This document shows positions 32,271-43,244 of a DNA stretch of 64,000 bases, piece after piece. Every line of letters starts with the position of its first letter. The first letter of the stretch is position 1. The notes beneath the pieces are model-generated. The model searched no databases. It was given only the letters and a program-made list of their open reading frames with translations, and was not told the origin of the DNA. Both the position numbers and the translations under genes were made by a program. The stretch covers positions 372,001 to 436,000 of the forward strand of contig JAMXDE010000046.1 in assembly GCA_026770025.1 (NCBI GenBank). The letters run 5' to 3'. Source of the DNA: Craspedostauros australis (Eukaryota; Bacillariophyta; Bacillariophyceae; Mastogloiales; Achnanthaceae).

Positions 32271-33605
32271 TTATTGCCTTCCACTCCGTCGTTTCCTCAC
32301 CCCTCCTCCATTGCCGACCGTTTCTGGCCCGAACCGAATGACGATAGCCGCGCAGTTGTCACGCGTGCCTTTCTTCAAACAAACGTCCAGAAGCTCCTCC
32401 GCCACCAGACCTGGGTCCGATTCCCCTTCTTCGTGGAGCTGTTGGACCAGGTCCAGACACTGTTCGTTGCTCATCACATCCCAAACCCCATCGCTGGCGA
32501 CGACCACCACTCGTTCCGTACCTCGTTGCCATTGCTCGATGGTGGGGACGGGCGATACCTTGAGCTTCGTCGCGATATGTCTGCGTTGGCAGTCATCCAA
32601 TGATGCATCGCGATGATAATCGAATGGATACCCCTTCAATTCAAAGTCTCCCAACGCCCGCGACATGGCCAATTCTCCATCGACACGACCAAAATTGACC
32701 TCTCCGCCAGCAGCCTCGATGCGCTGTCGTTCGATCTCGTCGGTCGGTTTGTGATCGACACTGAGCGACAGGACCGTGTCAGCGCGCAGGACGGCACGGG
32801 AATCACCGGCGTTGGCACAGATGATGTGATGCGGCGTGATCAGGACAGCCACCATGGTTGTGCCTGGGCACTGCGGTTGCTCCGGCGTGGGTGTTGCATC
32901 GTCGTCGTTGTCATGCTTCTGCTCATCGATAATGGCGACGTCCCAATCGTCAGCATCTTCATCTTTCTCCGTGGGAGGCTGTGGTTTGACGAAACCCTGC
33001 GCGATAAAATTCTGAAGGATCATTCGGTCCATTGCGACAAAGCTGTCTTCCATCGCTTGCCTCAATTGCTGCAACGCTTTCTCGGATGCTTGCGCTGTTT
33101 TCTGCTGTTGTTGCCGCCGCCTGTTTGCCTTGGTGGATTTCTTCTTTGCTTTCTTCTTATTCGAGTTGCGTGCGCCGTCATTGCAGTCGTCGCCGCCCTG
33201 TATGGCAATCGATCGCGCGTACGCGAGGAACGATGGTTGCTGGCACAGAACACGCCGGAAGTGTTCCTGCACGATGTCCACAGCCTCGGCCCCACCATGC
33301 CCATCCATGATGCACATCAGATGGTGAGAAGGGATCGGTATCGTCGTCGTCGTTGTTGTTGTTGGCTTGACACCATCATCATCGTTGACGTTAGAGTCGT
33401 CATTGCCATCGACGACGGATACCGATTCGATGCACTCACAGAGAAATCGATCCTCCATGTACGGACGCCAACCCTGCACCATCGATGCGCCCCAAACGAT
33501 GTTCCTGTTGCTGCTGCCAGTCCCATCAAGGGGCAGAGATCGCCCCGTTTGCAATGATCTCCGCGTTGTCTTTTCCGTGACCGGTCTGTCCAATGCGTTG
33601 CCCAT
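32271..33605 (-). CDS. PP2C-type (PPM) serine/threonine protein phosphatase
   Basis: 444 residues starting MGNALDRP. The Gly2 context resembles an N-myristoylation signal, which would place the enzyme on membranes. PPM motifs are all present: GWRPYMEDRF with metal-binding Glu51 and Asp52, CIMDGHGG (101-105), GTTMVAVLI, ANAGDSRAVL, LSVDHKP, ALGDFELKG and VVASDGVWDVM near the end. A Lys/Gln-rich insertion of about 40 residues interrupts the first half and a short acidic insertion follows. Length and motif order fit single-domain PP2C enzymes, which are Mg2+/Mn2+-dependent and remove phosphate from Ser/Thr. The frame is uninterrupted. Substrates cannot be inferred. Confidence 0.93.
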   Translation of the reverse strand: MGNALDRPVTEKTTRRSLQTGRSLPLDGTGSSNRNIVWGASMVQGWRPYMEDRFLCECIESVSVVDGNDDSNVNDDDGVKPTTTTTTTIPIPSHHLMCIMDGHGGAEAVDIVQEHFRRVLCQQPSFLAYARSIAIQGGDDCNDGARNSNKKKAKKKSTKANRRRQQQQKTAQASEKALQQLRQAMEDSFVAMDRMILQNFIAQGFVKPQPPTEKDEDADDWDVAIIDEQKHDNDDDATPTPEQPQCPGTTMVAVLITPHHIICANAGDSRAVLRADTVLSLSVDHKPTDEIERQRIEAAGGEVNFGRVDGELAMSRALGDFELKGYPFDYHRDASLDDCQRRHIATKLKVSPVPTIEQWQRGTERVVVVASDGVWDVMSNEQCLDLVQQLHEEGESDPGLVAEELLDVCLKKGTRDNCAAIVIRFGPETVGNGGGVRKRRSGRQ

Positions 33606-34528
33606 CTTCTCGCGCCTGTGGTTCCTTCTTTGATGCTCTCGATACGACCCTCTCTATGCTATCTGTATCGCATGTGCGCACTGATGTTGCGCCTTCTACT
33701 TTGCTCCTCCGCATGTACTCGCTTCATCCAAGAGCAACTCATGCATGTAGTGCTGCTCACGTGCGCGAGTGGTTTGTTGGCGCGCTGCACATCCAATGAT
33801 CTCAACTCTTACGTTTAGCACCCCAAACTGAGGACAGCAGTGTGCATTGTATTCGTAGCTCGCGAGTGTTGCCTTGTCATTCCCACTCCGATTGCGTTCG
33901 TCGCAGCAACGTCATCGCGGACAACGGAAGAGGAACTCAAGAAGAAACGCGGACCAAGATACCGGAACAACGCGAACAGCGGAATCGCGCCACAATCGTG
34001 GAGCGACGAAACTCGCTTGTCGATATGCGACTAATTCGATTAAAAATGCGATGGAGATTCTAGTTTGTGATGTGATCACATTTCCTCCGTTTCGTCTCGT
34101 TTCGTTTGGTGTTGATGGTGCTGCTGAACGAAGAGGAGGACCTGTTGACAAAGGTGCGATCAAGAGAAGGAGTCAAGAAGTGCCATGAGAAGAGAAGCGA
34201 GAGAACATGCGAACAAGGTAACACCATGCAACATGTCGCATCCAACACGCAAACCTGTGCGAGCACATGAGCAGCAGACATCGATTTGAAGGATGCACAC
34301 TCGTTGAGAAGGGTGCGACCAAGAGGAGAAGAAGGCAAGAAGAGAGACGAGAAGAGAAGCGAGAGAACATGCGAACAAGGCAACACAATGCAGCATGCAA
34401 AATGCAACATGCAAACCCGTGCTTGGGCGCATCAACAGCAGATATCGATCTGGTTTTCGTCACACAGCGCCTCTTCACCACACCAGAAAGACATCCAGCA
34501 ATCATCACTCAATTTTCCAACAATCAAG
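33606..34528. other. Divergent intergenic region with a direct repeat
   Basis: About 920 bases between the divergent starts of the PP2C and ankyrin-BTB genes. It holds a duplicated segment of about 150 bases near 34145-34455. No gene is recognised. Confidence 0.5.
34145..34455. repeat. Imperfect direct repeat of about 150 bp
   Basis: The segments starting near 34145 and near 34308 share GCGAGAGAACATGCGAACAA and most of the neighbouring sequence, including AGCAGCAGA followed by TATCGAT or CATCGAT. The duplication lies directly upstream of the ankyrin-BTB start. Confidence 0.75.
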
Positions 34529-36205
34529 ATGCCGAATGTGTCGAACGAACAACTCCTTGTTGCTGCCATGGCAGGTGGTCTGTCAGTGTTGAAGGAATGG
34601 AAGAATCAGAATGAAGGCGTTGATATCAACAGGGTTACAGACCGGCTTGTCGGTACTCCCCTTCATGTGGCATGCTTCAACGGCCAGCTGGAGTGCGTCG
34701 AGTACCTCATTGAATCCTGCAATGTCGACGCCAATTGCAAAGCCGACAATGGGAGAACTCCCCTTCATACGGCATGCATGAACGGCTGCCTGGAGTGTGT
34801 CAAGTACCTCATCGAATCATGCAATGTCGACGCCAACTGCAAAGACAGCAATGGTGACACCCCCCTTCATGTGGCATGCTTCATCGGCCAGCTGGAGAAT
34901 GTCAAGTACCTCATTGAATTTTGTAACGTCGACGCCAACTGCAAAGCCAACAACGGTGACACTCCCCTTCATGAGGCATGCTTCAACGGCCGTTACGATT
35001 TCGCGGAGTATCTCATCGAATCAAGCAATGCCGATATCGACATCAAGAACAACAACGACAAAACACCCCTCGACATGATCAGGGCAGAAGATCAGATCGA
35101 CATGATGAGGTCGACCATGAAACGGCTCAGTCGTCTTAGTCGCCACAAGTCACAACTACAACGACAGTTGGAGCAGAATGAGCAGGAGAAGGAACAACTG
35201 CGACAGCACCTGAAACAACACCCCAGAGCGCACTCGGGAGAGCACAAACAAAGCAGCCACATGAGGACGAACATCAACATCAGCCATGATCGCCGCACCG
35301 CTGTTCTTATCGGGGCCAAGACAGACATCACCTTCTTGTGCGGACAAGACAATGAGCAACAACCAATCAAGGCAAACAGCGGAGTCCTCCTGGTCACTGT
35401 TCCTTCCATTCAGCCATTGATCGATTCCGGAATCCAACATCAGTCCGCTATCGACGGTGCGCCCCCCATCCAAACAACAATCCCTCTTCCAGACTTGCAA
35501 CCCAAACACGTCCAGCATGTCCTCGAATGCATCTACGCAGGTGAGATATCCTTCGACGACAGCCCTCATGACAACACCGACGGCTCTGACCTGCCAACTC
35601 CCATCCTCAATGGACGAGATGATCTGCGACAGCTGATCCTTGTTGCCAATGAATTCGGCTTCTGGCGACTCAAACTTGTTCTTGAAGCGGAGTTGGTCCG
35701 CAAGCATCTCACACAGGACACCATGATAGATGAATTGCTATTCGGCGATCAACACAAGTGTGCACTGTTGAAAAGAGCGGCAATGAGGATGATCGCTGCA
35801 AATATGCAGAATTTACTCGTTCAGGCAGATTCTAGAAAGCTGATTCAACAGCCTCAACTGTTGGGAGAGATCCAGACGCTCTGCAATGGTGGAGCGGTAA
35901 GTAATGGGCTTGATGATGAGTATACCCGCATGTCCATGATAGAGTTCTACAAGATTGTAGATGAGGACAAGGATACTTCGCAAATGGATTCATACCTGGA
36001 TTGGGCGACATCGGTGGACTTCGCGTTTCCTGCCGACTTCTGGCTCTGGGCAGAACACTACATGTACTTCTTTGTCGCATTGTCCTTCGTCGTACGTGAT
36101 ATAACTGTGTGGATAGAGCCCAAAGCACGTTTTGTTTTGTCACGCTGCACAAAAAAACGACAAGGCAACTCTGAGGCCAGCGGCGTGACCAACAAAGAGG
36201 AGTGA
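34529..36205 (+). CDS. Ankyrin-repeat and BTB/POZ domain protein
   Basis: The frame is open from 34286, but I choose the ATG at 34529 (MPNVSNEQLLVAAMAGG), because the upstream 81 codons lie in a direct DNA repeat and read as low-complexity sequence. The product is 558 residues. Four ankyrin repeats of 34 residues (TPLHVACFNGQLECVEYLIE type) occupy about residues 40-180 and are unusually alike at the DNA level, so they were probably amplified recently. A Gln/Glu-rich coiled coil (about 195-235) follows, then a BTB-like domain (TDITFLCG, PDLQPKHVQHVLECIYAGEI) and a BACK-like helical tail. Such proteins often act as adaptors for cullin-3 ligases; that role is inference. A GTAAGT at about 35897 could be a donor, but the frame continues through it. 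Confidence 0.83.
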   Translation: MPNVSNEQLLVAAMAGGLSVLKEWKNQNEGVDINRVTDRLVGTPLHVACFNGQLECVEYLIESCNVDANCKADNGRTPLHTACMNGCLECVKYLIESCNVDANCKDSNGDTPLHVACFIGQLENVKYLIEFCNVDANCKANNGDTPLHEACFNGRYDFAEYLIESSNADIDIKNNNDKTPLDMIRAEDQIDMMRSTMKRLSRLSRHKSQLQRQLEQNEQEKEQLRQHLKQHPRAHSGEHKQSSHMRTNINISHDRRTAVLIGAKTDITFLCGQDNEQQPIKANSGVLLVTVPSIQPLIDSGIQHQSAIDGAPPIQTTIPLPDLQPKHVQHVLECIYAGEISFDDSPHDNTDGSDLPTPILNGRDDLRQLILVANEFGFWRLKLVLEAELVRKHLTQDTMIDELLFGDQHKCALLKRAAMRMIAANMQNLLVQADSRKLIQQPQLLGEIQTLCNGGAVSNGLDDEYTRMSMIEFYKIVDEDKDTSQMDSYLDWATSVDFAFPADFWLWAEHYMYFFVALSFVVRDITVWIEPKARFVLSRCTKKRQGNSEASGVTNKEE

Positions 36206-36599
36206 ACAGCCTTTGAGGAGTGAACGTGTCATTAAATCGACAGCATCAACACACTTGCAACCAGCTCAGCGATCAGATTCAATATCAGCATGTTCAACAT
36301 CTCTGCAGGCATGCGTGGTGCAATGAAGTGACCAGTTGACTTGTAGCGCAGTTGTTTGAATTCCGCACAAACGCCACGGTTGGTTTGTTTGTGCTGCTCT
36401 CGTCACAAGCACGAGAGGAAATGCTTTTTGGTGGTACGACGCCAAAACCAAAACACTATTTTACAGTTTGGCTTTGCTGCGTGACGTTTCGACAGGATGG
36501 GGGTTATTACTAGATGACATGGCTGCGGGTGTGGATATGAACATGAATGCAAGTTAGCGAGGAGCATGGAGTGTTCGCAGAACCAAGCCTTAGGTGGAT
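36206..36599. other. Intergenic
   Basis: About 390 bases between the ankyrin-BTB stop and the SRR1-like relic. I see no feature. Confidence 0.4.
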
Positions 36600-37303
36600 A
36601 GTATTGTGATGATCAACTGAACGGAACCACAGCAATTCACCATCCTTGTTGTTCCTGCTGCTCTCATCCGGATTTGCCGGCCTCGGCAATGGAGCCGCGT
36701 CCGGAAAAGAACAGAACCTGATCAAGTCGGAATCATGGAATGCATTCTTGAAGCGTCCCGACATGCTTTGAATGCCACCTTTGGTGACGCGTGCAGCGTG
36801 CTGCTCCATTCGGATTTGCCGTATTGCTTGCAGTACGACCTGGCTGGATCGCAAGGCACGATGTTCTGTCAATGAACTGATGATGATCATTGCACTGCGT
36901 TGCAAATGACCCCTGGTAGGTGTACAGCAATTTGCAATCCGTCATCATTGGCCAACGCGGCACGAAAAAGATGCCTTGGTCACCGCTGTTGCCGTCGTCG
37001 TCATCGGTGTCCCCGAGCATATGGCTTTCACGTACGTTGGTTTCGATGACGTGAAAAGCGTTGTGCCTCGTCTGGGAAAGGATGGTGGATTCCACGTGTA
37101 TCATTCATGGATCGTCGGACTGCAACTTGACGGAGCGGGATGTATGTATTGCCACTGTTCACTTGTTGTTGTTGCCGCCGTTTGTGGCTTTTTTGGGGCA
37201 AAGCGCAAGCGTACGCCAGCCGCCGCATGGGTCCCGATGTGGCCAACAATGATGACGAGCCATGGGAGAAGAAGTTGCCGATACCATAGCAAACGATTTC
37301 CAT
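36600..37303 (-). pseudogene. SRR1-like protein relic, split over three frames
   Basis: Three consecutive minus-strand stretches in different frames together follow the order of the SRR1 domain. First, EIVCYGIGNFFSHGSS at about 37300 matches the family's VCYGLGxF opening. Second, FHVIETNVRES and GIFFVPRWPMMTDCKLLY, about 37050-36920, match the central TEN-G and FFMPHC-xLY blocks. Third, MIIISSLTEHRA and FKNAFHDSDLIRFCSFPD, about 36890-36700, match the IIGNSF and FNDTSxHxFP blocks. An in-frame TGA and at least two frame changes separate the pieces. No intron of normal size can bridge them, since the available GT-AG pairs would remove only 16-37 bases. SRR1 proteins are linked to circadian or transcription control and haem metabolism in other eukaryotes. 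I read this as a decayed copy; very small introns or sequence errors are the alternative. Confidence 0.55.
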
Positions 37304-37843
37304 GATTTATGGATCCGATGATAGTTGATGTCCCAAAGCACACCAGTGGCGTCCTGACACTTGTCGATTGGGTACGTGGTTGAGCAGATTGTCGTTTCTC
37401 GTCTATCGCAGCTCTGTTGTGAATATGGTATGATCGCTCGCGTCGTTGTGTTCCATCCAAGATCAATCAGCACACCGCCTTCCTTCCTCCTCCTTCTTTA
37501 ATAGAGCTAAACTAGAAACCAACTTAGGAGCTCGTAGCATGATGGCAACAACTCGAACTAACTTTGGAAAGTAGACTGTAATTTCATTGCGTGTGCTTCG
37601 TTATCCACGACTCGACAGTTTTTTGGTCATCCACTTCTCGCAAAACAACACAAGAGGTCACAAAAAGACACAAAGAGGTCGACATGACAGGAGAGGCCAT
37701 CACGTCGGAGGGAAGGGACTGGTTTGGCTGCACGAACACAGACCTTCCGCTCATGCAGCATCCGCTTGCACTGCGAGCTACGTGTACACAACGACAACAT
37801 TGCGCCAGCCGCAGCGCGATAGCAAGCTCGGCGATGCGAAACG
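37304..37843. other. Intergenic between SRR1 relic and glycosyltransferase
   Basis: About 540 bases. A minus-strand frame at 37159-37473 may represent sequence upstream of the SRR1 relic. I cannot assign it. Confidence 0.35.
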
Positions 37844-39343
37844 ATGAGACAACGCGAGCATAGGAAGCGAACGAATGCCTCTTCATTTCAAAATGGGCTG
37901 GTTCTGATGCTATTCGGGCTGGGCGTTACATCTATCGTCCTTTCCGTCGACATTGTGGCATCCAAGTTGTCACACGAGGAGACACGACAGCGGCAGGAGG
38001 AGGAGCAGCTGCTGCCGCCGATGTCCGAGGACCATGGACAAGAGCTACCGACTAAACGATTGACCGATGGATCATCGTCATCATTATCATCATCAATATT
38101 GGTAGAGCCAGTTTCGGAAGGAGGAGCAGCAACGGCAGAGGCAGCAGATGCGGGGACTCAAGCATCATCCGCCGCATTTTCTTTCTGCCTCATGGTCAAG
38201 GACGACAATGACATTCTCAACGAGTGGATCTCGTATCACTACCACGTCCTGAATCTGAGGACGCTCATCGTGGCAGTCGATCCATCGAGCAAGTCATCAC
38301 CATCCTCCATATTCGAAAAATGGCGCGATGGCTTCGGCATGACGATATTGGAGTGGGACGATTCCAACTTCATGCCACCGTGGTTCAGCGCCGCGCCGAC
38401 CAAAGCGGAGATCATGGACCGCATTCCCTCGTTCTTACCACAGCGCGAGAAGAAGACGGATCAAATCTGGTTCTCTCATCTGTCCGATGAGGAAGCGAAG
38501 GATCCAGACACGCAGCGATGGATGGACGAAGTGCTGCAGCAGATCAACGTCCATCGGTTCCGCCAGGTGACATTTCTGTCCCAATGCGCGAAGACGCTGA
38601 AGCACGGGGAGGATCGCGCTGGTACGCCGGATGCAAAGCAGCAGCAGCCGCGGTGGATGGCGCACATCGACACGGACGAATACATCGTGCCCAACCCGTT
38701 GGTGTTTGGCACAAATCGATTGGGGGGACTGCAACCAGCCAAGCCATCCGCCGCAAGCATGATGCGATACATCGAGGACGTCCTGCGGGAGTATCCCAAG
38801 CGACTTTCCCGCGCATGCGTGATGATGCCGTCGCTGCAGTTCGGGAACAAGGAGCACACCGCAGACGAGGCTGGGTCTTCGGCACAAATGCAACCCGGCG
38901 CATCGTCGGTTCATCCGTTCGCGCCGAACCGGTTCGAAACGTTGAGGTGGAGGTACCATGCCGCCTACGATGATCCTGTGAACGGTCTGCAAAAGGCGAT
39001 CCTGGACCTGTCGCAGATGCAGGCCGATGACGATCTCCTGGGCGACCGCGCGTTCTCCGTGCACCGACCGTCTCAGCAATCCTGCCGCCACTCGGCGTCG
39101 GTGCCCGAGACTTCGGCTGTGCGGTTGCACCCGCTGGTCGTGCATCACTACGTCGGATCTTCTGAACGCTACGGCAAGCGCAACGACATTCGACGCAAGA
39201 CCAACCCGGACCTGTACACGCTCAAGGCCAACGCAAGCGCAGTGTTCGATGAAGTTGGCTGGATCACGGGATGGCTGGACGAATTCGTGAAGGAACACGG
39301 GGCTGAACAAGCACGGAGCGTTCTGAAGGAATACACACAATAG
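37844..39343 (+). CDS. Type II membrane glycosyltransferase, family 2/92-like (DUF23-like)
   Basis: 499 residues. Basic residues are followed by one hydrophobic segment (about 17-40, LVLMLFGLGVTSIVLSVDIV), a signal anchor typical of Golgi glycosyltransferases. A Ser/Glu-rich stem runs to about residue 105. The catalytic region opens with FSFCLMVKDDNDILNEWISY, and RTLIVAVDPSSK follows. WMAHIDTDEYIVPN supplies a DxD-like metal and nucleotide-sugar site. A late RLHPLVVHHYVGS block contains conserved His residues. These features fit the DUF23/GT92-type group, which transfers hexoses in glycan or glycolipid synthesis; donor and acceptor are not deducible. The single-exon frame is intact. Confidence 0.75.
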   Translation: MRQREHRKRTNASSFQNGLVLMLFGLGVTSIVLSVDIVASKLSHEETRQRQEEEQLLPPMSEDHGQELPTKRLTDGSSSSLSSSILVEPVSEGGAATAEAADAGTQASSAAFSFCLMVKDDNDILNEWISYHYHVLNLRTLIVAVDPSSKSSPSSIFEKWRDGFGMTILEWDDSNFMPPWFSAAPTKAEIMDRIPSFLPQREKKTDQIWFSHLSDEEAKDPDTQRWMDEVLQQINVHRFRQVTFLSQCAKTLKHGEDRAGTPDAKQQQPRWMAHIDTDEYIVPNPLVFGTNRLGGLQPAKPSAASMMRYIEDVLREYPKRLSRACVMMPSLQFGNKEHTADEAGSSAQMQPGASSVHPFAPNRFETLRWRYHAAYDDPVNGLQKAILDLSQMQADDDLLGDRAFSVHRPSQQSCRHSASVPETSAVRLHPLVVHHYVGSSERYGKRNDIRRKTNPDLYTLKANASAVFDEVGWITGWLDEFVKEHGAEQARSVLKEYTQ

Positions 39344-40325
39344 TCATCATATGTTATCGTATCGTATCGTATCGCATGTACTAATAGATTCGCATTGAAT
39401 CCAATAGTCCAAGTAGAAAGCACTCGAGTACAGTATAGTATAGTCGAGGGATTAGGTACGTCGACTATTGATTGGATGCTGATTTGCTGATCTGCCGGAT
39501 TGATGATCCGTTCGTGTAATAGCGTGGAAGTCATGTGGAGTTCGGTGAAAAGCCAATTTGGCGCCAAACTGTACCGTCTGTGCTTGTCTACGCCAACCAA
39601 CATATTTAGTCCAACGATTCAACTGTGTTTTGGATCATGACTCAGAAAGAAAACCCGCTGCCGAATTCGCTGTTGATACGCATTTCAGTCACTCTTGCGT
39701 GCTCTGCTCCATTCTTCGAAGACATGGTCACATTTATTGGTCCATTCGTTGCCACCACGCGCATGCCTCGCACGTCACGCATTCGCGCGCATCCGATCTT
39801 TTGGTTTCTTCTGCTCAGTTTTTGGATTTTGCCAACGAGCCAACCAAAATTCTCGGTTTGTCGCTGTTGTTGATGGTGGGTGTGTTGCGTCACCGCGACT
39901 TTTGGAGCACCACGCTTTTCGTCGGCGTCCTTTTGGCCACATACCACCTCTTACTTTCTTTGGCTGTTCTTGTGCGTTGGTTGGTTGGCTGGTTTCCATT
40001 CCCAATGTTGTTCGAATCATGATGTCCCTTGGGTCCATGTGGCGCAGACAGGCACACGAAGGCATTCCGCGTCGTCATCACCACTCCTCGCGCAGACCAT
40101 CAGGTCTTCCTTCTCGTGGTCGGATTTATTCCTTCATCAGCCTTCATTTGGCCTGACGTAGTCTCCAAGCATAACGCCGAGCATTTTGCCAAGCATTTCG
40201 CCAAGCATCGCGTCCGACATCTCACCAACCAGCGCAACAAGCGTTGCCTGGAACTTGTCTCTCTCTCTGTCTCTCTCTTGCTTTCTTCATAATAAACAAC
40301 AGACTGCCACCTGCCAAATCCGAAC
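39344..40325. other. Upstream region of desaturase 1
   Basis: About 980 bases. It contains a short ATCGT pentamer run near 39356-39375, a CCAAGCAT-based repeat near 40166-40210 and a CT-rich leader directly before the ATG. I see no coding region. Confidence 0.5.
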
Positions 40326-41669
40326 ATGTGCAAGCCAGAGACCAAGACCACCTCCATCCAGGGGGACACCACGAAGCTGAGCGGACCGGCCGCCGCTGCC
40401 GATGCCGAGCTGCTGAAGAAGGACTACAACGCCTGGTTGAAGGACTTCGACTACGACGGGTTCTACCAGGAGATCCGCGCTCTGGGAAAGAAGCTCGAGG
40501 ATGACCAGGGAGACGCCGATGTCAAGCATCTCAACAAGATGATTGGCTGGTCCAACGCCTGCGCCGCCTTCGGCCTGCTGACCATGGGATTCGGCATCAA
40601 CGTGTTCGCCTCCTTCGGCCTCTCGCTGTACATCTTCTCGCGCTGGGCCATGATCGCCCACCACACCTGCCACGGCGGCTACGAGAAGTGCCACCCAGAG
40701 CGCAAGGGGCGCTGGTCGCGATTCAAGTTCGGCGTCTCCACCTTCTGGAGACGCTGGTGCGATTGGTTTGACTGGATGATGCCAGAGGCATGGAACATCG
40801 AGCACAACACTCGCCACCACTACAACCTCAGCGAGATCCACGACCCCGATCTCGTGGAGCAGAACATGCAGGCCCTGCGCGATCAGGGAGGACCGGTCAT
40901 CTTCAAGTACATCAACGTGTTCGTCCTCATGTGCACCTGGAAGTGGTTCTACTACGCCCCAAACACCTACAAGGAGCTCAAGCTCGCAAAGATGCGCCGT
41001 GCTGGAGACGCCATTCCAAAGGGGGTCAACCCGGAGGAGCCAATCACCTTCAAGGACATCTTCACCAAGCACAACGTCTTCTACTCCGGCTGGGAGTTCC
41101 TCGGCACCGTGCTCGGACCGTACCTCCTCATCCACTTCTTCCTCACCCCGCTGCCATTCTACTTCGCCGGCGAGATGCTCGGCGACTACGGATACACCGG
41201 CGCCATGATGTACAAGAACTCCGTCGCCAACCTCTTCATCGCCGAGGTCTTCACCAACATCCACTCCTTCATCGCCATCGCCACCAACCACGCCGGTGAC
41301 GACATGTACCGATTCAAGCACGCCTGCCGCCCATACTCCGGATCCTTCTTCCTGCGCCAGATCCTCGCCTCCGTCGACTTCGACATGGGCACCGACTCCA
41401 TCGACTTCATGCACGGATGGCTCAACTACCAGATCGAGCACCACCTGTGGCCCAACCTCAGCATGCGCAGCTACCAGCAGTCGGCGCCCACCGTGCGCGC
41501 CATCTGCGAGAAGTACGGCGTGCCGTACGTCAAGCACAACGTCCTCTGGCGGTTGAAGATGACCATCGACATCATGGTCGGCAATACCTCCATGCGGACC
41601 TTCCCAGAATCCGTCGAAAACGAATGGCTGCGAAGAGATGCCGAGATGGAGGCCGAGAAGAACAAATAG
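40326..41669 (+). CDS. Membrane fatty-acid desaturase without cytochrome b5 domain
   Basis: 447 residues. Three histidine boxes are visible: HHTCHGGY (about 109-116), HNTRHH (160-165) and QIEHH (369-373). The Gln in box 3 is typical of front-end and sphingolipid-type desaturases, but no HPGG cytochrome b5 domain is fused. Box 1 lacks the usual HDxGH form. MMPEAWNIEHNTRHHYNLSE and DPDLVEQNMQAL match a group of acyl-chain desaturases known from protists and bacteria. At least four hydrophobic segments are present. Such enzymes use O2 and a di-iron centre at the ER to insert a double bond; the regiospecificity is not deducible. Codons are strongly biased to C-ending forms, suggesting high expression. 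The gene lies upstream of the delta-12-type desaturase on the same strand. Confidence 0.85.
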   Translation: MCKPETKTTSIQGDTTKLSGPAAAADAELLKKDYNAWLKDFDYDGFYQEIRALGKKLEDDQGDADVKHLNKMIGWSNACAAFGLLTMGFGINVFASFGLSLYIFSRWAMIAHHTCHGGYEKCHPERKGRWSRFKFGVSTFWRRWCDWFDWMMPEAWNIEHNTRHHYNLSEIHDPDLVEQNMQALRDQGGPVIFKYINVFVLMCTWKWFYYAPNTYKELKLAKMRRAGDAIPKGVNPEEPITFKDIFTKHNVFYSGWEFLGTVLGPYLLIHFFLTPLPFYFAGEMLGDYGYTGAMMYKNSVANLFIAEVFTNIHSFIAIATNHAGDDMYRFKHACRPYSGSFFLRQILASVDFDMGTDSIDFMHGWLNYQIEHHLWPNLSMRSYQQSAPTVRAICEKYGVPYVKHNVLWRLKMTIDIMVGNTSMRTFPESVENEWLRRDAEMEAEKNK

Positions 41670-43244
41670 ATCAGCTCCTCTCTCTCTCTTTTTTCCTTGC
41701 TGCCCAACATGTTCTAACAGATAGAGACAGACAAGGGCATTTTCTTAACAACTTGTATTGGTACACAGACTAGAAAAGGAGATGCTGATGTTGATGCGTG
41801 CACAGCATGCGCAAGCGCATGGAACGCACGTTGAATCTCTGCTTGTTGTCGAAACATGTTTCGATTATGGTGGTTCATTCATCATCGCCCTCTCTGTTCA
41901 TGCAACACATCAACCAGTCTCTCCTGCACGCGGACGAGCGAAGCCATCATCTCATAACTCCTCGACAGAGACCGGCGGAGTACACAAGTGTAGTTGTCGG
42001 TGGCATTTTCTGCATCGTTAGATACGTCGACATCAACACAGACAACACCACGAGGAGGTTGCAGAAGTTGTTCTTTGGATTGTATTGCGCCTTCTTTCCT
42101 CATCTTTGGATGTGACTTGGCAGCAATTCACTGCAGATATCCATCGATACTCTGGAGTGCTCTGTCCTGCTCTACTCTCCGACAACTTCACTTCGCCAAA
42201 CTCATAGTAGTGGTTGGTGCTAGTAGTATCTGTGCTCTTGTCACACTCTACACACACTGGACGACTATGACCGCGTGACCTTTCCCACTCTCGCACAGTA
42301 ACTGATTCCGACGGTGACAAGCTTCGTTCACAAATTCTCCGTCACGGTCGCACACAAAAAGATTCCATTCGCCCAAGTTCATCTTTCTTTCTTCGCTTTT
42401 GTTGCAAGAGTGACAAAAGCATGTGGACGATGATGACGGAGAAGTTGAATTTCGCACGTCATTGAGGACGAACCATCGAGTCGGATGATTCGAATGGCGC
42501 GTTCATGCTCAAATGACGACGTGGCTCACTATTTTCTTCGTGAGAGTTGCACGCCGATGATTGGCTGTTGCATGAACGTTGCTCACGAAATGAGCCTGTT
42601 GCGTTCTGGTTTGTTCTGCCACATCTTTGCACAACATACAACCCGAACCTCACGTGTGCATGTATTACTTGTGAGGGTCAGATGCGTTGTAGTGCGTTGC
42701 GTTGCCCTGTGTTGCTCCGCCAATCGCTCTGCCTCCACATAGGCTCTCTTCGTCGTTGATCGAGTTGCTGGAACATCATTGGTGTGACGAAGAAGACGGC
42801 CGGCTGAAAATCAGGCCACATCCATCTGCTTTGTGGTGGCGCAAAGAAGAAACAGACGTGGTCGAAACCACACAGAGACAGATCCCTCCCCTCAATTCAA
42901 ACACATCTCCATTCTTTGCCACATCGCACAAGGCTCTGTTTCTGTCCTCGCACCATCTATCGCAGTGTGTGTGCCTCACACAAGTTGACGTTGTCTTTGT
43001 CACACCCACCACAGCCGCTCACTCACGCATCTGGTTGTCGTCATCCACAGCATCACGACAACATCACGACGACAACGACAACACAACACAACGACATCGC
43101 AGCCGGTTGAACAACAACACCATAAAATCAAGGGACGCGCACATTCACACCACCCCCTCCAACACATCAACAACACACCAACAACGTCAACAACACATCA
43201 ACCATACACCACCCCAACTAACAACACACAGCGAATAAGCAACA
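41670..43244. other. Intergenic between the two desaturases
   Basis: About 1.6 kb. Small frames occur on both strands without any domain. The last 250 bases are CA-rich with ACACAACAC-type runs and form the presumed leader and promoter of the delta-12 desaturase. Confidence 0.5.

Noticed and set aside
35897..35902. GTAAGT possible donor in the ankyrin-BTB gene
   Set aside because: The frame continues for about 100 plausible codons beyond it, and no acceptor gives a better domain match.
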